A stretch of 64,000 nucleotides of DNA, taken from Sphagnum compactum. Lineage: Eukaryota; Bryophyta; Sphagnopsida; Sphagnales. Position 1 is the stretch's first letter. Each line of letters opens with the position of its first letter. Shown in pieces: positions 1 to 10,174 of this stretch. The translations under genes were made by a program, and so were the position numbers. The DNA lies in contig OZ234493.1 in the NCBI GenBank assembly GCA_965153455.1, forward strand, positions 27,766,213 to 27,830,212, in the 5' to 3' direction. The notes below the pieces were generated by a model. The model did no database searches, was not told the origin of the DNA, and was given only the letters and a program-made list of their open reading frames with translations.

Positions 1-2158
1 TCAAAGGTCTATCTTGACTAAAGGCCAATGGTTCTTCTCCCTCAACTTCTTCATGCACAACTACATTTTCTTCTTTCTCAAGATGAGGTACACCACCTAT
101 TTCCTTTGACCTTTCAATGAACACAACATCTCTACTTTTGATGATTCTCTTTGTTTTCACACACATCAAGCGATACGCTTTGGTGCCTTCGTAATATCCT
201 AAAAACACACAAGGCATGGACTTGGACTCTAATTTGGTCCTCTTCTCATCGGGGACATGTGCAAAGGCCTTACAACCAAAAACTCTCAAATGGGACACAT
301 CGGGTTTCCTACCACTCCACGCTTCTTGAGGGGTCTTGGAATCAAGAGCCTTGGTTGGACATCGATTTTTGATGTACACCGCCGTGTTCACCGCTTCGCC
401 CCAAAATTGAAGTTCCAACCCTTGTGCAAGAATCATGCTTCTTGCACATTCCATGATGGTTCTATTGGCACGTTCCGCAACACCGTTTTGTTGTGTGGAA
501 TAGGGCGCACTTGTTTGTCGTTGAATTCCACATTCCGCAAGAAATGCGTCAAACTTTTTAGACACAAATTCTCCTCCGTTGTCGGAACGCAGCACTTTGA
601 TTTTGTGACCAATTTCGTTCTCCACCAACGCCTTGTATTGTTTGAACTTTTCAAACGCTTCTCCTTTGGCCTTCAAAAGATAGACATGAGTTTTCCTTGA
701 GAAATCGTCAATGAAAGTGAGAAAGTATCGCGCTCCACCATGGGATGTAGTCTTCATTGGCCCGCACACATCGGTGTGCACAATCTCCAAAAGTTGTGAA
801 GCCCTCGTTGCTCCGTCCTTGGGAAATGATGTTCTTTGATGTTTGCCTTTGACGCATCCTTCACAAATGTGATGCAACGGCACTTCTTTCAAATTCATGC
901 CATCCACCATGGCATCTAATTCCTTAAGGCTTGCCATGTTGAGATGGCCAAGTCTTTCATGCCAAAGCATCGCACTTTCCTCCAAAGAATTTGCAATGTG
1001 TGCCATGTCCTTACGCACCTTCACATTAAGAAGGTACAAGTTCTTGTCCCTTCGTGCTTGCGCCACAACAACTCCTCGAGCGTCGTTGACCTTACAACCA
1101 TCCTTGTCAAACTCCACTTTGAAACCTTCCGAAATGAGTTTGCTCACCGAAATGAGATTATTCTTCATTTTTGGAACATGAAGAACTTGGGTGATGGTTG
1201 TGTGTGTCAATTGGCCTCCCACTTGCAATGTGGCTTTGATGCTCCCCTTGCCAATGGCCTCCAAAACGGTGTCATCGCCCATGAACACCTTCCTTGGGGA
1301 AATGCGCTCGTACGTGGTAAACCATTCTTGTTCGAATGTCATGTGTTGCGTTGCACCCGAATCGACAATCCAATCATTCGTGGTATGATCATTGGCACTC
1401 AATGCCGCAACAAACATTTGTTCGTGATCTTCACAAGCTTGATTAACTTTTTCTTTTTCATCATTTTTCTTCTTCAAACAATTTCTCACAAAATGTCCGG
1501 GTTTCTTACAATAAAAGCAAAGCTTTTCATGTGGCTTGTGAGTTTTGTTCACTAATGCGGTAGTCTCGGAATTCTCACATTCTTTTCTTTTGGACACTTC
1601 GTGAAGCAACCTTGCTACAACGAATTGAAGGTCTACATCTTTCGTGGACATGGACTCCAAGCTTGTGACTAAGTTATCAAAGGATGGAGGAAGGCTCATG
1701 AGGAGTACCATGTAAACATCTTCATCCGTAATGTTCACCTCGATGGAACGTAGTTGGTCCGCAAGGGCTTTCACCGTGTTGATGTGCACAAGCATGTCAT
1801 CTCCTTCTTGCATTTTGATGGTGAAGAATCTCCTTCGAAGGAACAACTTGTTGCCAATGGTCTTAGCTTCATGCACACCACAAAGAGCCTCCCACGCACT
1901 TCTCACATTGTCACAATATTGAATGTGTGCAAGTTGGGCATCCGTGAGATGTTCGCAAAGCAATGCAAAAGCCTTGGTCTCTTTTTCGTTGTAATCGGCC
2001 CTTGCAACTTCTTCACTTGGCAAGGTGGCACTCCCATCAACAAATTTCCAAAGCCCATGTTTGGAAAGCATCATGCGCATTTTGAACTTCCAAAGGTGAA
2101 AGTTGCCACCATCAAACTTCTCCATGACTTTCAAGGACTCCATTTGAAAAGAAGACAT
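1..2158 (-). CDS. Copia-A gag-pol polyprotein, N-terminal half (copy 1)
   Basis: Polyprotein of a Ty1/copia retrotransposon that makes virus-like particles and the enzymes for reverse transcription and integration. The ATG at 2156-2158 is chosen because the two full copies start at the same point and the leader before it is non-coding. In order: copia-type gag, a CX2CX4HX4C zinc knuckle, an aspartic protease with DSG, the integrase HHCC zinc finger and most of the integrase core. The frame is open to the window edge, where the region between integrase and reverse transcriptase is cut. I saw no stop or indel relative to the full copies, but did not check every codon. Confidence 0.85.
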   Translation of the reverse strand, partial: MSSFQMESLKVMEKFDGGNFHLWKFKMRMMLSKHGLWKFVDGSATLPSEEVARADYNEKETKAFALLCEHLTDAQLAHIQYCDNVRSAWEALCGVHEAKTIGNKLFLRRRFFTIKMQEGDDMLVHINTVKALADQLRSIEVNITDEDVYMVLLMSLPPSFDNLVTSLESMSTKDVDLQFVVARLLHEVSKRKECENSETTALVNKTHKPHEKLCFYCKKPGHFVRNCLKKKNDEKEKVNQACEDHEQMFVAALSANDHTTNDWIVDSGATQHMTFEQEWFTTYERISPRKVFMGDDTVLEAIGKGSIKATLQVGGQLTHTTITQVLHVPKMKNNLISVSKLISEGFKVEFDKDGCKVNDARGVVVAQARRDKNLYLLNVKVRKDMAHIANSLEESAMLWHERLGHLNMASLKELDAMVDGMNLKEVPLHHICEGCVKGKHQRTSFPKDGATRASQLLEIVHTDVCGPMKTTSHGGARYFLTFIDDFSRKTHVYLLKAKGEAFEKFKQYKALVENEIGHKIKVLRSDNGGEFVSKKFDAFLAECGIQRQTSAPYSTQQNGVAERANRTIMECARSMILAQGLELQFWGEAVNTAVYIKNRCPTKALDSKTPQEAWSGRKPDVSHLRVFGCKAFAHVPDEKRTKLESKSMPCVFLGYYEGTKAYRLMCVKTKRIIKSRDVVFIERSKEIGGVPHLEKEENVVVHEEVEGEEPLAFSQDRPL

Positions 2159-2814
2159 TTTGAACACAAATGCTACAACAAACACTCTCAAACTTGAAAG
2201 TTGAAGTTTTGAACAACTAAAAGAACTATCTTCCAAACACTTTCACTTGGAAAACCTTGATACTTTCAAAAACAAGTTTTTCACACTTGAAAAACTTATA
2301 ACACCTAGAAGAAATCTCTTCCACACCTCTCACTCACTTGTAAGACTATTCTCTTTGCAACCTTGCAAACTAAAAGCCTTCCCTCAAAAGGATTCTCCCT
2401 TTCAATGTTGTACAAGCAAACACTTTCAAAAAACTTAAACGAAACAAGTTTCCTAAAAACCTTACAAGAAACTTGAAAAACTTCTCTTACACCTCAAACT
2501 TCAATGTTGGAAACCTCAAAAACTTGAAGAACTCTCTTTCACACTTTTGAACTTCAAACTTGAAACTTAAAGACTTGAAGAACACTCTTCCACACTTAAG
2601 AACTTACAACACTTTGAAGAAGTCTCTTCCACACCTCCCACTCACTTGGAAAAGTTGCAAGCTCCTTGTATGCCACCACTTGGAAATGAACTCTCTCTCC
2701 CTTTGCAAACTAAGAACCTTGTCTCAAAAGGATTTTCTCCTTTTTCCTATGCAATACAAGCTCAAACCTTTCACTACTTCTTGTTCTAACACAATGTCCT
2801 TTCTCTTGCTTGGT
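2159..2814 (-). other. Copia-A 5' leader, non-coding
   Basis: About 656 nt between primer-binding site and gag start. It consists of diverged repeats of short motifs such as AACTTGAAG and CTCTTCCACAC (plus-strand spelling), giving a repetitive, low-complexity leader. The same leader lies at 25328-25982 and, in part, at 14690-15054. No convincing reading frame; the packaging signal would be expected here. Confidence 0.7.
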
Positions 2815-2828
2815 GTGGGCCCATAACC
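2815..2828 (-). promoter_or_regulatory. Primer-binding site of copy 1 (half-tRNA type)
   Basis: Read in element orientation, GGTTATGGGCCCAC begins directly at the end of the 5' LTR. It is the exact complement of the anticodon arm of plant initiator tRNA-Met (GTGGGCCCATAACC, known from tRNA sequence), not of the tRNA 3' end that most plant copia elements use. Drosophila copia is known to prime from an internal half of the same tRNA, so a cleaved 5' half-tRNA primer is inferred here. Confidence 0.75.
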
Positions 2829-3317
2829 TATTGGAAACAACTTGAATACAAGCAAGAAATGCAACACTCAAGGTTCATGAAATGGAACAATTGTATTAAC
2901 TAAAAGAAGATTACAAAGGTTGTATGCTTCAAATGCTACAATCATAAAACTATGGCTTGCAACAACTAACAAAGCTTGAAGGTTCTATGTGCACTCAACA
3001 ACCATGAAAGGAAGGAATGAAAGACAACTCAAAACCACTCCATTATATAATATCTCCTAACCCTAAGTAGCCGCCACTTAACCCTAACCTAGCCGCCACC
3101 AAACCCTAACCCTAGCCGCCGCCTAACCCTAGCCGCCACCAAACCCTAAACCTAGCCGCCGCCTAACCCTAACCCTAGCCGCCGCTTAACCCTAAGTAGT
3201 CTCCACTTCTAAACCCTAACCTAACAACTACAAGGATGTGTATACTATTCATCCTTTTGATGAATGTTTAACACATTCATCAACATTGGGAATTAGAAAC
3301 GAATAGTATTTCTAACA
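2829..3317 (-). repeat. Copia-A 5' LTR, copy 1 (489 bp)
   Basis: In element orientation it begins TGTTAGAAATACTATTCG and ends GTTTCCAATA, so its ends are TG...TA rather than TG...CA. It holds an inverted repeat near the start, then about 150 bp of telomere-like repeats (CCCTAA and CCCTAG mixed with GCCGCC on the plus strand, about 3058-3210) and a TATA-like TATATAA. Flanked inside by the primer-binding site and outside by copy 2. Confidence 0.9.
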
Positions 3318-5271
3318 ATCATGAAGGCACGAAAGCATATCGCTTGATGTGTGTAGAAACCAAGAAAATCGTGAAAAATAGAGATGTTGTGTTCGTTGAG
3401 AGGTCAAAAGAAGTAAGCGGTGTGCTCCATCCCAAGAAAGTAGAAAATGTTGTTGTAGAAGTTGAAGGAGAAGAACCCTTGAGCTTTAGTGAGGATACAC
3501 CGTTGAATGAAGAAACAAGGGAAGGTGTGCAAAGTGAGTGCACACCATGTTCTTCATCGGAAGAAGAATTTGTTGTTTCGAATGACGATCCATCTCATGA
3601 GCCTTCACAACGTGTCTCAAAGGAAAGACCTCAGAGGCAACGAAGAGAATGGCCTCGAGATTGGTGGATTGCTACCAAGGAGGTGGAGCGTGCCACCATT
3701 GCATTTTTGGAGGAACCCCAAAATATTGAAGAAGCATTGACATGTGAAAGTTCCAAGGAGTGGGAGTGCGCCATGCAAGAAGAATATGATTCTCTCATGG
3801 CAAACAACACATGGACTTTGGTACCACTTCCCGTTGGAAGAAAACCCGTTTCTTGCAAATGGGTGTTCAAAATCAAACAAGGTGCCAACAGGGAGGTGGA
3901 ACGCTACAAGGCCAGATTAGTGGCAAGAGGTTTTACCCAAACGTACGGAATAGATTACAACGAAACTTTTGCGCCCGTCGCAAAGTTTACATCTATTCGT
4001 TGTATTCTTGCATTGGCGGCATTGGAAGACATGGAGATCCATCAAATGGACGTGAAAACCGCATTTTTGAATGGCGATCTTGAAGAGGAGATTTACATGG
4101 AGCAACCTCAAGGGTTTGTGCACCAAGGAGGTGAACATCTTGTGTGTAAGCTTCACAAGTCCTTGTATGGTTTGAAACAATCTCCGAGGGCATGGAATCA
4201 AAAGTTAGATGCCTTTCTCAAAAGCATCGAATTTATGAAGAGTGATGCCGATCCTAGTGTGTATGTTGCACAAGTGGGAGATGTCAAGTTTTTCCTTGTG
4301 GTCTATGTGGACGACCTCATTTTGGTGTGCAACGATCAAAACAAACTTTTGCAAATCAAAGAGGAATTGAGTCAAAAGTTTGAAATGAAAGACCTCGGGG
4401 AGTTGCATTTCTTTTTGGGGATGGAAGTGGAAAGGAATCGTGATGAACGACTCTTACGCATCAATCAAATCAAATACCTGAAGGAAATATTGAAGCGTTT
4501 TGGAATGGAAGATTGTAAGCCCATTGGAGTTCCATTCGATCCCAAAATGAAGCTACGAAGGACCACGCATGGAAATGATGAATCGAAGGGATTTCCATAT
4601 CAACAAGCGGTTGGGTCCTTGATGTATGTCATGTTGTGCACACGACCCGACTTGGCATTCCCAATAAGTGTGTTGAGTCAACACATGGCCAACCCTAGCA
4701 TGGAGCATTGGATGGCCGTCAAACGAGTCTTTCGATATTTACAAGGTACATTGCAAATGAAGTTACGTTTCGGTGCAATACCATCCTAGGAAGTGCTTGG
4801 ATATTGTGATGCGGATTGGGGTGGCGATCTCGAAGATAGGAGGTCCACCACAGGGTTTGTTTTCATGATCGGAGGTGGAGCCATATCTTGGAGTAGCAAA
4901 CGACAACCTACAATAGCGTTGTCCACCACGGAGGCGGAGTACATGGCGAACACGCAAGCCACAAAAGAAGCCATATGGATAACAAAATTGATGATGGATT
5001 TAGGATACGTGGAAGAGAAAAAGGTGATGGTGATTCGATGCGACAATCAAGGTGCGATATCATTGACCAAGAATCCCACTCACCGTGCACGAACAAAACA
5101 CATTGACGTACAACATCATTTTGTTCGAGAACGAGTTGAAAATGGAGAAGTTCAATTTGAATATTGTCCAACGGAACACATGGTGGCGGATGTCCTTACC
5201 AAGGCATTATCCAAAGAACGACACCACAAATTCATAAACATGTTTGGATTAGAAACTTCATAGAGTGGGAG
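3318..5271 (+). pseudogene. Copia-A copy 2, 3' part of pol (RT-RNase H)
   Basis: Plus-strand pol starting in the integrase C-terminal region and running through reverse transcriptase (YVDD at about 4309-4320) and RNase H ([17 protein letters not shown]). It is the most diverged copy in the cluster, with many amino-acid changes from copies 3, 5 and 7, so it is probably an older insertion. One in-frame TAG at about 4787-4789 replaces a lysine codon; the frame then continues to the normal stop at 5261-5263. The 5' part was separated by insertion of copy 1 and lies outside the window. The 3' LTR follows at 5272. Confidence 0.9.
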
Positions 5272-5786
5272 TGTTAGAAGTACTATTCGTTTCTAATTCC
5301 CAACGTTGATGAATGTGTTCAAAGTACTATTCGTTTCTAATGTTAATGGATGTGTTAAACATTCATCAAAAGGATGAATAGTATTGACATCCTTATAGTA
5401 GTTAGGTTAGGTTGAATAGTGGTGGCTAGGGTTAAGGTTTGGTGGCGGCTAGGGTTAGGGTTTTGCTAACGGCTAGGGTTAGGCGACGGCTAGGGTTAGG
5501 GTTGTTAGGGTTAGGCGACGGCTAGATTTAGGGTTTGGTGGCGGCTAGGGTTAGGCGGCGGCTAGGGTTAGGGTTTGGTGGCGGCTAGGTTAGGGTTAAG
5601 TGGCGGCTACTTAGGGTTAGGAGATATTATATAATGGAGTGGTTTTGAGTTGTCTTTCATTCCTTCCTTTCATGGTTGTTGAGTGCACATAGAACCTTCA
5701 AGCTTTGTTAGTTGTTGCAAGCCATAGTTTTATGATTGTAGCATTTGAAGCATACAACCTTTGTAATCTTCTTTTAGTTAATACAA
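5272..5786 (+). repeat. Chimeric Copia-A LTR, copy 2 fused to copy 3
   Basis: Starts as the 3' LTR of copy 2, of a variant type with a duplicated start block (two copies of TACTATTCGTTTCTAAT within 70 bp). From about 5500 it matches the LTR of copy 3 at 9402-9890, including the shared GGCGACGGCTAGATTTAGGG. The rest of the variant LTR reappears at 9891-10174. This fits insertion of copy 3 into copy 2's LTR followed by LTR-LTR recombination in the telomere-like repeats. The last about 60 bp are missing: the sequence stops at ...TTAATACAA and joins gag directly. Confidence 0.75.
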
Positions 5787-8700
5787 CAAGTTGTTCCTTC
5801 GAAGGAGATTCTTCACCATCAAAATGCAAGAAGGAGATGACATGCTTGTGCACATCAACACGGTGAAAGCCCTTGCGGACCAACTACGTTCCATCGAGGT
5901 GAACATTACGGATGAAGATGTTTACATGGTACTCCTCATGAGCCTTCCTCCATCCTTTGATAACTTAGTCACAAGCTTGGAGTCCATGTCCACGAAAGAT
6001 GTAGACCTTCAATTCGTTGTAGCAAGGTTGCTTCACGAAGTGTCCAAAAGAAAAGAATGTGAGAATTCCGAGACTACCGCATTAGTGAACAAAACTCACA
6101 AGCCAAATGAGAAGCTTTGCTTTTATTGTAAGAAACCCGGACATTTTGTGAGAAATTGTTTGAAGAAGAAAAATGATGAAAAAGAAAAAGTTAATCAAGC
6201 TTGTGAAGATCACGAACAAATGTTTGTTGCGGCATTGAGTGCCAATGATCATACCACGAATGATTGGATTGTCGATTCGGGTGCAACGCAACACATGACA
6301 TTCGAACAAGAATGGTTTACCACGTACGAGCGCATTTCCCCAAGGAGGGTGTTCATGGGCGATGACACCGTTTTGGAGGCCATTGGCAAGGGGAGCATCA
6401 AAGCCACATTGCAAGTGGGAGGCCAATTGACACACACAACCATCACCCAAGTTCTTCATGTTCCAAAAATGAAGAATAATCTCATTTCGGTGAGCAAACT
6501 CATTTCGGAAGGTTTCAAAGTGGAGTTTGACAAGGATGGTTGTAAGGTCAACGATGCTCGAGGAGTTGTTGTGGCGCAAGCACGAAGGGACAAGAACTTG
6601 TACCTTCTTAATGTGAAGGTGCGTAAGGACATGGCACACATTGCAAATTCTTTGGAGGAAAGTGCGATGCTTTGGCATGAAAGACTTGGCCATCTCAACA
6701 TGGCAAGCCTTAAGGAATTAGATGCCATGGTGGATGGCATGAATTTGAAAGAAGTGCCGTTGCATCACATTTGTGAAGGATGCGTCAAAGGCAAACATCA
6801 AAGAACATCATTTCCCAAGGACGGAGCAACGAGGGCTTCACAACTTTTGGAGATTGTGCACACCGATGTGTGCGGGCCAATGAAGACTACATCCCATGGT
6901 GGAGCGCGATACATTCTCACTTTCATTGACGATTTCTCAAGGAAAACTCATGTCTATCTTTTGAAGGCCAAAGGAGAAGCGTTTGAAAAGTTCAAACAAT
7001 ACAAGGCGTTGGTGGAGAACGAAATTGGTCACAAAATCAAAGTGCTGCGTTCCGACAACGGAGGAGAATTTGTGTCTAAAAAATTTGACGCATTTCTTGC
7101 GGAATGTGGAATTCAACGACAAACAAGTGCGCCCTATTCCCCACAACAAAACGGTGTTGCGGAACGTGCCAATAGAACCATCATGGAATGTGCAAGAAGC
7201 ATGATTCTTGCACAAGGGTTGGAACTTGAATTTTGGGGCGAAGCGGTGAACACGGCGGTGTACATCAAAATCCGATGTCCAACCAAGGCTCTTGATTCCA
7301 AGACCCCTCAAGAAGCGTGGAGTGGTAGGAAACCTGATGTGTCCCATTTGAGAGTTTTTGGTTGTAAGGCCTTTGCACATGTCCCCGATGAGAAGAGGAC
7401 CAAATTAGACTCCAAGTCCATGCCTTGTGTGTTTTTAGGATATTACGAAGGCACCAAAGCGTATCGCTTGATGTGTGTGAAAACCAAGAGAATCATCAAA
7501 AGTAGAGATGTTGTGTTCATTGAAAGGTCAAAGGAAATAGGTGGTGTACCTCATCTTGAGAAAGAAGAAAATGTAGTTGTGCACGAAGAAGTTGAGGGAG
7601 AAGAACCATTGGCCTTTAGTCAAGATAGACCTTTGAGTGAAACAAGAATGGAAGGTGTGCAAAGTGAATCCACACCAAGTTCTTCATCGGAAGAGGAATT
7701 TGTTGTTTCCAATGACAACCCATCTTGTGAACCTTCACAAGATATTGCGAGCGAAAGACCTCAAAGGCAACGAAGGGAATGGCCTCGGGATTGGTGGATT
7801 GCTACCAAAGAGGTGGAGCGCGCCACCGTTGCATTTTTGGAGGAGCCCCAAAATATTGAAGAAGCATTGACATGTGAAAATTCCAAAGAGTGGGAGTGTG
7901 CGATGCGAGAAGAATATGATTCCCTCATGACAAACAACACATGGACTTTGGTACCACTTCCCGCCGGTAGGAAACCCGTTTCTTGCAAATGGGTGTTCAA
8001 AATCAAACAAGGCGCAAATGGGGAAGTGGAACGCTACAAGGCTAGATTAGTAGCAAGAGGTTTTACCCAAACCTACGGAGTGGATTACAACGAAACTTTT
8101 GCGCCGGTCGCAAAATTTGCATCTATTCGTTGTATTCTTGCATTGGCGGCCTTGGAAGACATGGAGATCCATCAAATGGACGTGAAAACCGCATTTCTCA
8201 ATGGGGAGCTTGAAGAGGAGATTTACATGGAGCAACCTCAAGGGTTCGTGCACCAAGGAGGTGAACATCTCGTGTGTAAACTTCACAAGTCCTTGTATGG
8301 TTTGAAACAATCTCCGAGGGCATGGAATCAAAAGTTAGATGCGTTTCTCAAAAGCATTGAATTTATCAAGAGTGAGGCGGATCCTAGTGTGTACGTTGCA
8401 CAAGTGGGAGATGTGAAGTTTTTCATTGTGGTCTATGTGGACGACCTCATTTTGGTGTGCAACGATCAAAACAAACTTTTACAAATCAAAGAGGAATTGA
8501 GTCAAAAGTTTGAAATGAAGGACCTCGGGGAGTTGCATTTCTTTTTGGGGATGGAGGTGGAAAGGAATCGTGATGAAAGACTCCTACGCATCAACCAAAT
8601 CAAATACCTCAAGGAAATATTGAAGCGGTTTCGAATGGAAGAATGTAAGCCCATTGGAGTTCCATTGGATCCCAAGGTGAAGTTACAAAGGAATGTGAAA

Positions 8701-9393
8701 GGAAATGATGAATCAAAGGGATTCCCATATCAACAAGCGGTTGGGTCTTTGATGTATGCCATGTTGTGCACACGACCCGACTTGGCATACCCAATAAGCG
8801 TGTTGAGTCAACACATGGCCAACCCTAACATGGAGCATTGGATGGCCGTCAAACGAATCTTTCGATATTTGCAAGGTACATTGCAAATGAAATTACAATT
8901 CGGTGGAACACCATCCAAGGAAGTTCTTGGATATTGTGATGCGGATTGGGGTGGTGATCTTGAAGATAGGAGGTCCACCACAGGGTTTGTTTTCATGATT
9001 GGAGGTGGAGCGATTTCTTGGAGTAGCAAACGACAACCCACAATAGCATTGTCCACCACGGAGGCGGAATACATGGCGAACACGCAAGCCACAAAAGAAG
9101 CCGTATGGATAACAAAATTGATGATGGATTTGGGATACATGGAGGAGAAGAAAATGATGGTGATTCGATGCGACAATCAAGGTGCGATATCATTGACCAA
9201 GAATCCCACTCACCATGCACGAACAAAACACATTGATGTACAACATCATTTTGTTCGAGAACGAGTTGAAAATGGAGAAGTTGGATTTGAATATTGTCCA
9301 ACGGAACACATGGTGGCGGATGTCCTTACTAAGGCATTATCTAAAGAACGACATCATAAGTTGATAAACATGTTCGGATTAGAAACTTCATAG
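5787..9393 (+). CDS. Copia-A gag-pol, 5'-truncated (copy 3)
   Basis: Open from the junction to the normal stop: about 1200 codons with the gag C-terminal half, zinc knuckle, protease DSG, integrase DD35E core, reverse transcriptase YVDD and RNase H. About 110 N-terminal gag codons, the leader and the primer-binding site are missing, because the LTR (to about 5786) is joined straight to gag at CAAGTTGTTCC. The two sides share only CAA. The first ATG is at 5824. The frame is otherwise intact, so the truncation is probably recent. It is unlikely to be autonomous. Confidence 0.85.
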
Positions 9394-9401
9394 AGTGGGA
9401 G

Positions 9402-9890
9402 TGTTAGAAATACTATTCGTTTCTAATTCCCAATGTTGATGAATGTGTTAAACATTCATCAAAAGGATGAATAGTATACACATCCTTGTAGTTGTTAGGT
9501 TAGGGTTTAGAAGTGGAGACTACTTAGGGTTTGGCGGCGGCTAGGGTTAGGGTTAGGCGACGGCTAGATTTAGGGTTTGGTGGCGGCTAGGGTTAGGCGG
9601 CGGCTAGGGTTAGGGTTTGGTGGCGGCTAGGTTAGGGTTAAGTGGCGGCTACTTAGGGTTAGGAGATATTATATAATGGAGTGGTTTTGAGTTGTCTTTC
9701 ATTCCTTCCTTTCATGGTTGTTGAGTGCACATAGAACCTTCAAGCTTTGTTAGTTGTTGCAAGCCATAGTTTTATGATTGTAGCATTTGAAGCATACAAC
9801 CTTTGTAATCTTCTTTTAGTTAATACAATTGTTCCATTTCATGAACCTTGAGAGTTACATTTCTTGCTTGTATTCAAGTTGTTTCCAATA
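9402..9890 (+). repeat. Copia-A 3' LTR, copy 3 (489 bp)
   Basis: Preceded by the purine-rich tract GAGTGGGAG and running from TGTTAGAAATAC to GTTTCCAATA. It has a 10-bp-stem hairpin (9437-9461) inside a 9-bp outer inverted repeat (9410-9418 with 9469-9477), telomere-like GGGTTAGG repeats mixed with GGCGGCTA (about 9496-9660) and a TATATAA box at about 9670. Used here as the reference LTR. Confidence 0.9.
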
Positions 9891-10174
9891 AGGGTTTGGT
9901 GGCAGCTAGGGTTAGGGTTAAGTGGCGGCTACTTTAGGGTTAGGAGATAGTATATATTGGAGTGGTTTTGAGTGGTCTTTCATTCCTTCCTTTCATGGTT
10001 TTTTGAGTGCACATAGAACCTTCACGCTTTGTTAGTTGTTGCAAGCCATAGTTTTGTGATTGCATCATTTGAAAGCATACAACCTTTGTATTGTTCTTGT
10101 TAGTTAATACAATTGTTCCACTTCATGAACCTTGAGTGTTCCATTTCTTGCTTGTTTACAAGTTGTTTCCAATA
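9891..10174 (+). repeat. 3' part of the copy 2 variant LTR, split by copy 3
   Basis: Begins inside the telomere-like repeat and ends GTTTCCAATA. It shares variant marks with the solo LTR at 28537-29044 (TTGTGATTGCATCATTTGAAAG, TGTTCTTGTTAGTT) rather than with the reference LTR. It is read as the remainder of the LTR that starts at 5272, split by copy 3. Confidence 0.75.

Larger units (their letters stand above)
1..3317 (-). mobile_element. Copia-A copy 1, 5' part, cut by window edge
   Basis: Minus-strand Ty1/copia element running off the left edge. From high to low coordinates it has a 5' LTR (2829-3317), a primer-binding site touching the LTR (2815-2828), an untranslated leader (2159-2814) and the start of gag-pol (2158 to 1). 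The flank beyond the LTR (from 3318) is pol of another copy of the same family, so this copy seems to have inserted into copy 2. The expected target duplication would be ATCAT (3318-3322), but its partner lies outside the window. Confidence 0.9.

Noticed and set aside
3055-3210. True telomere or interstitial telomere
   Set aside because: Units are irregular, mixed with GCCGCC and sit inside defined LTRs.
9391-9400. rho-independent terminator-like or ribosome-binding motif at GAGTGGGAG
   Set aside because: It is the polypurine tract for plus-strand priming next to each 3' LTR.
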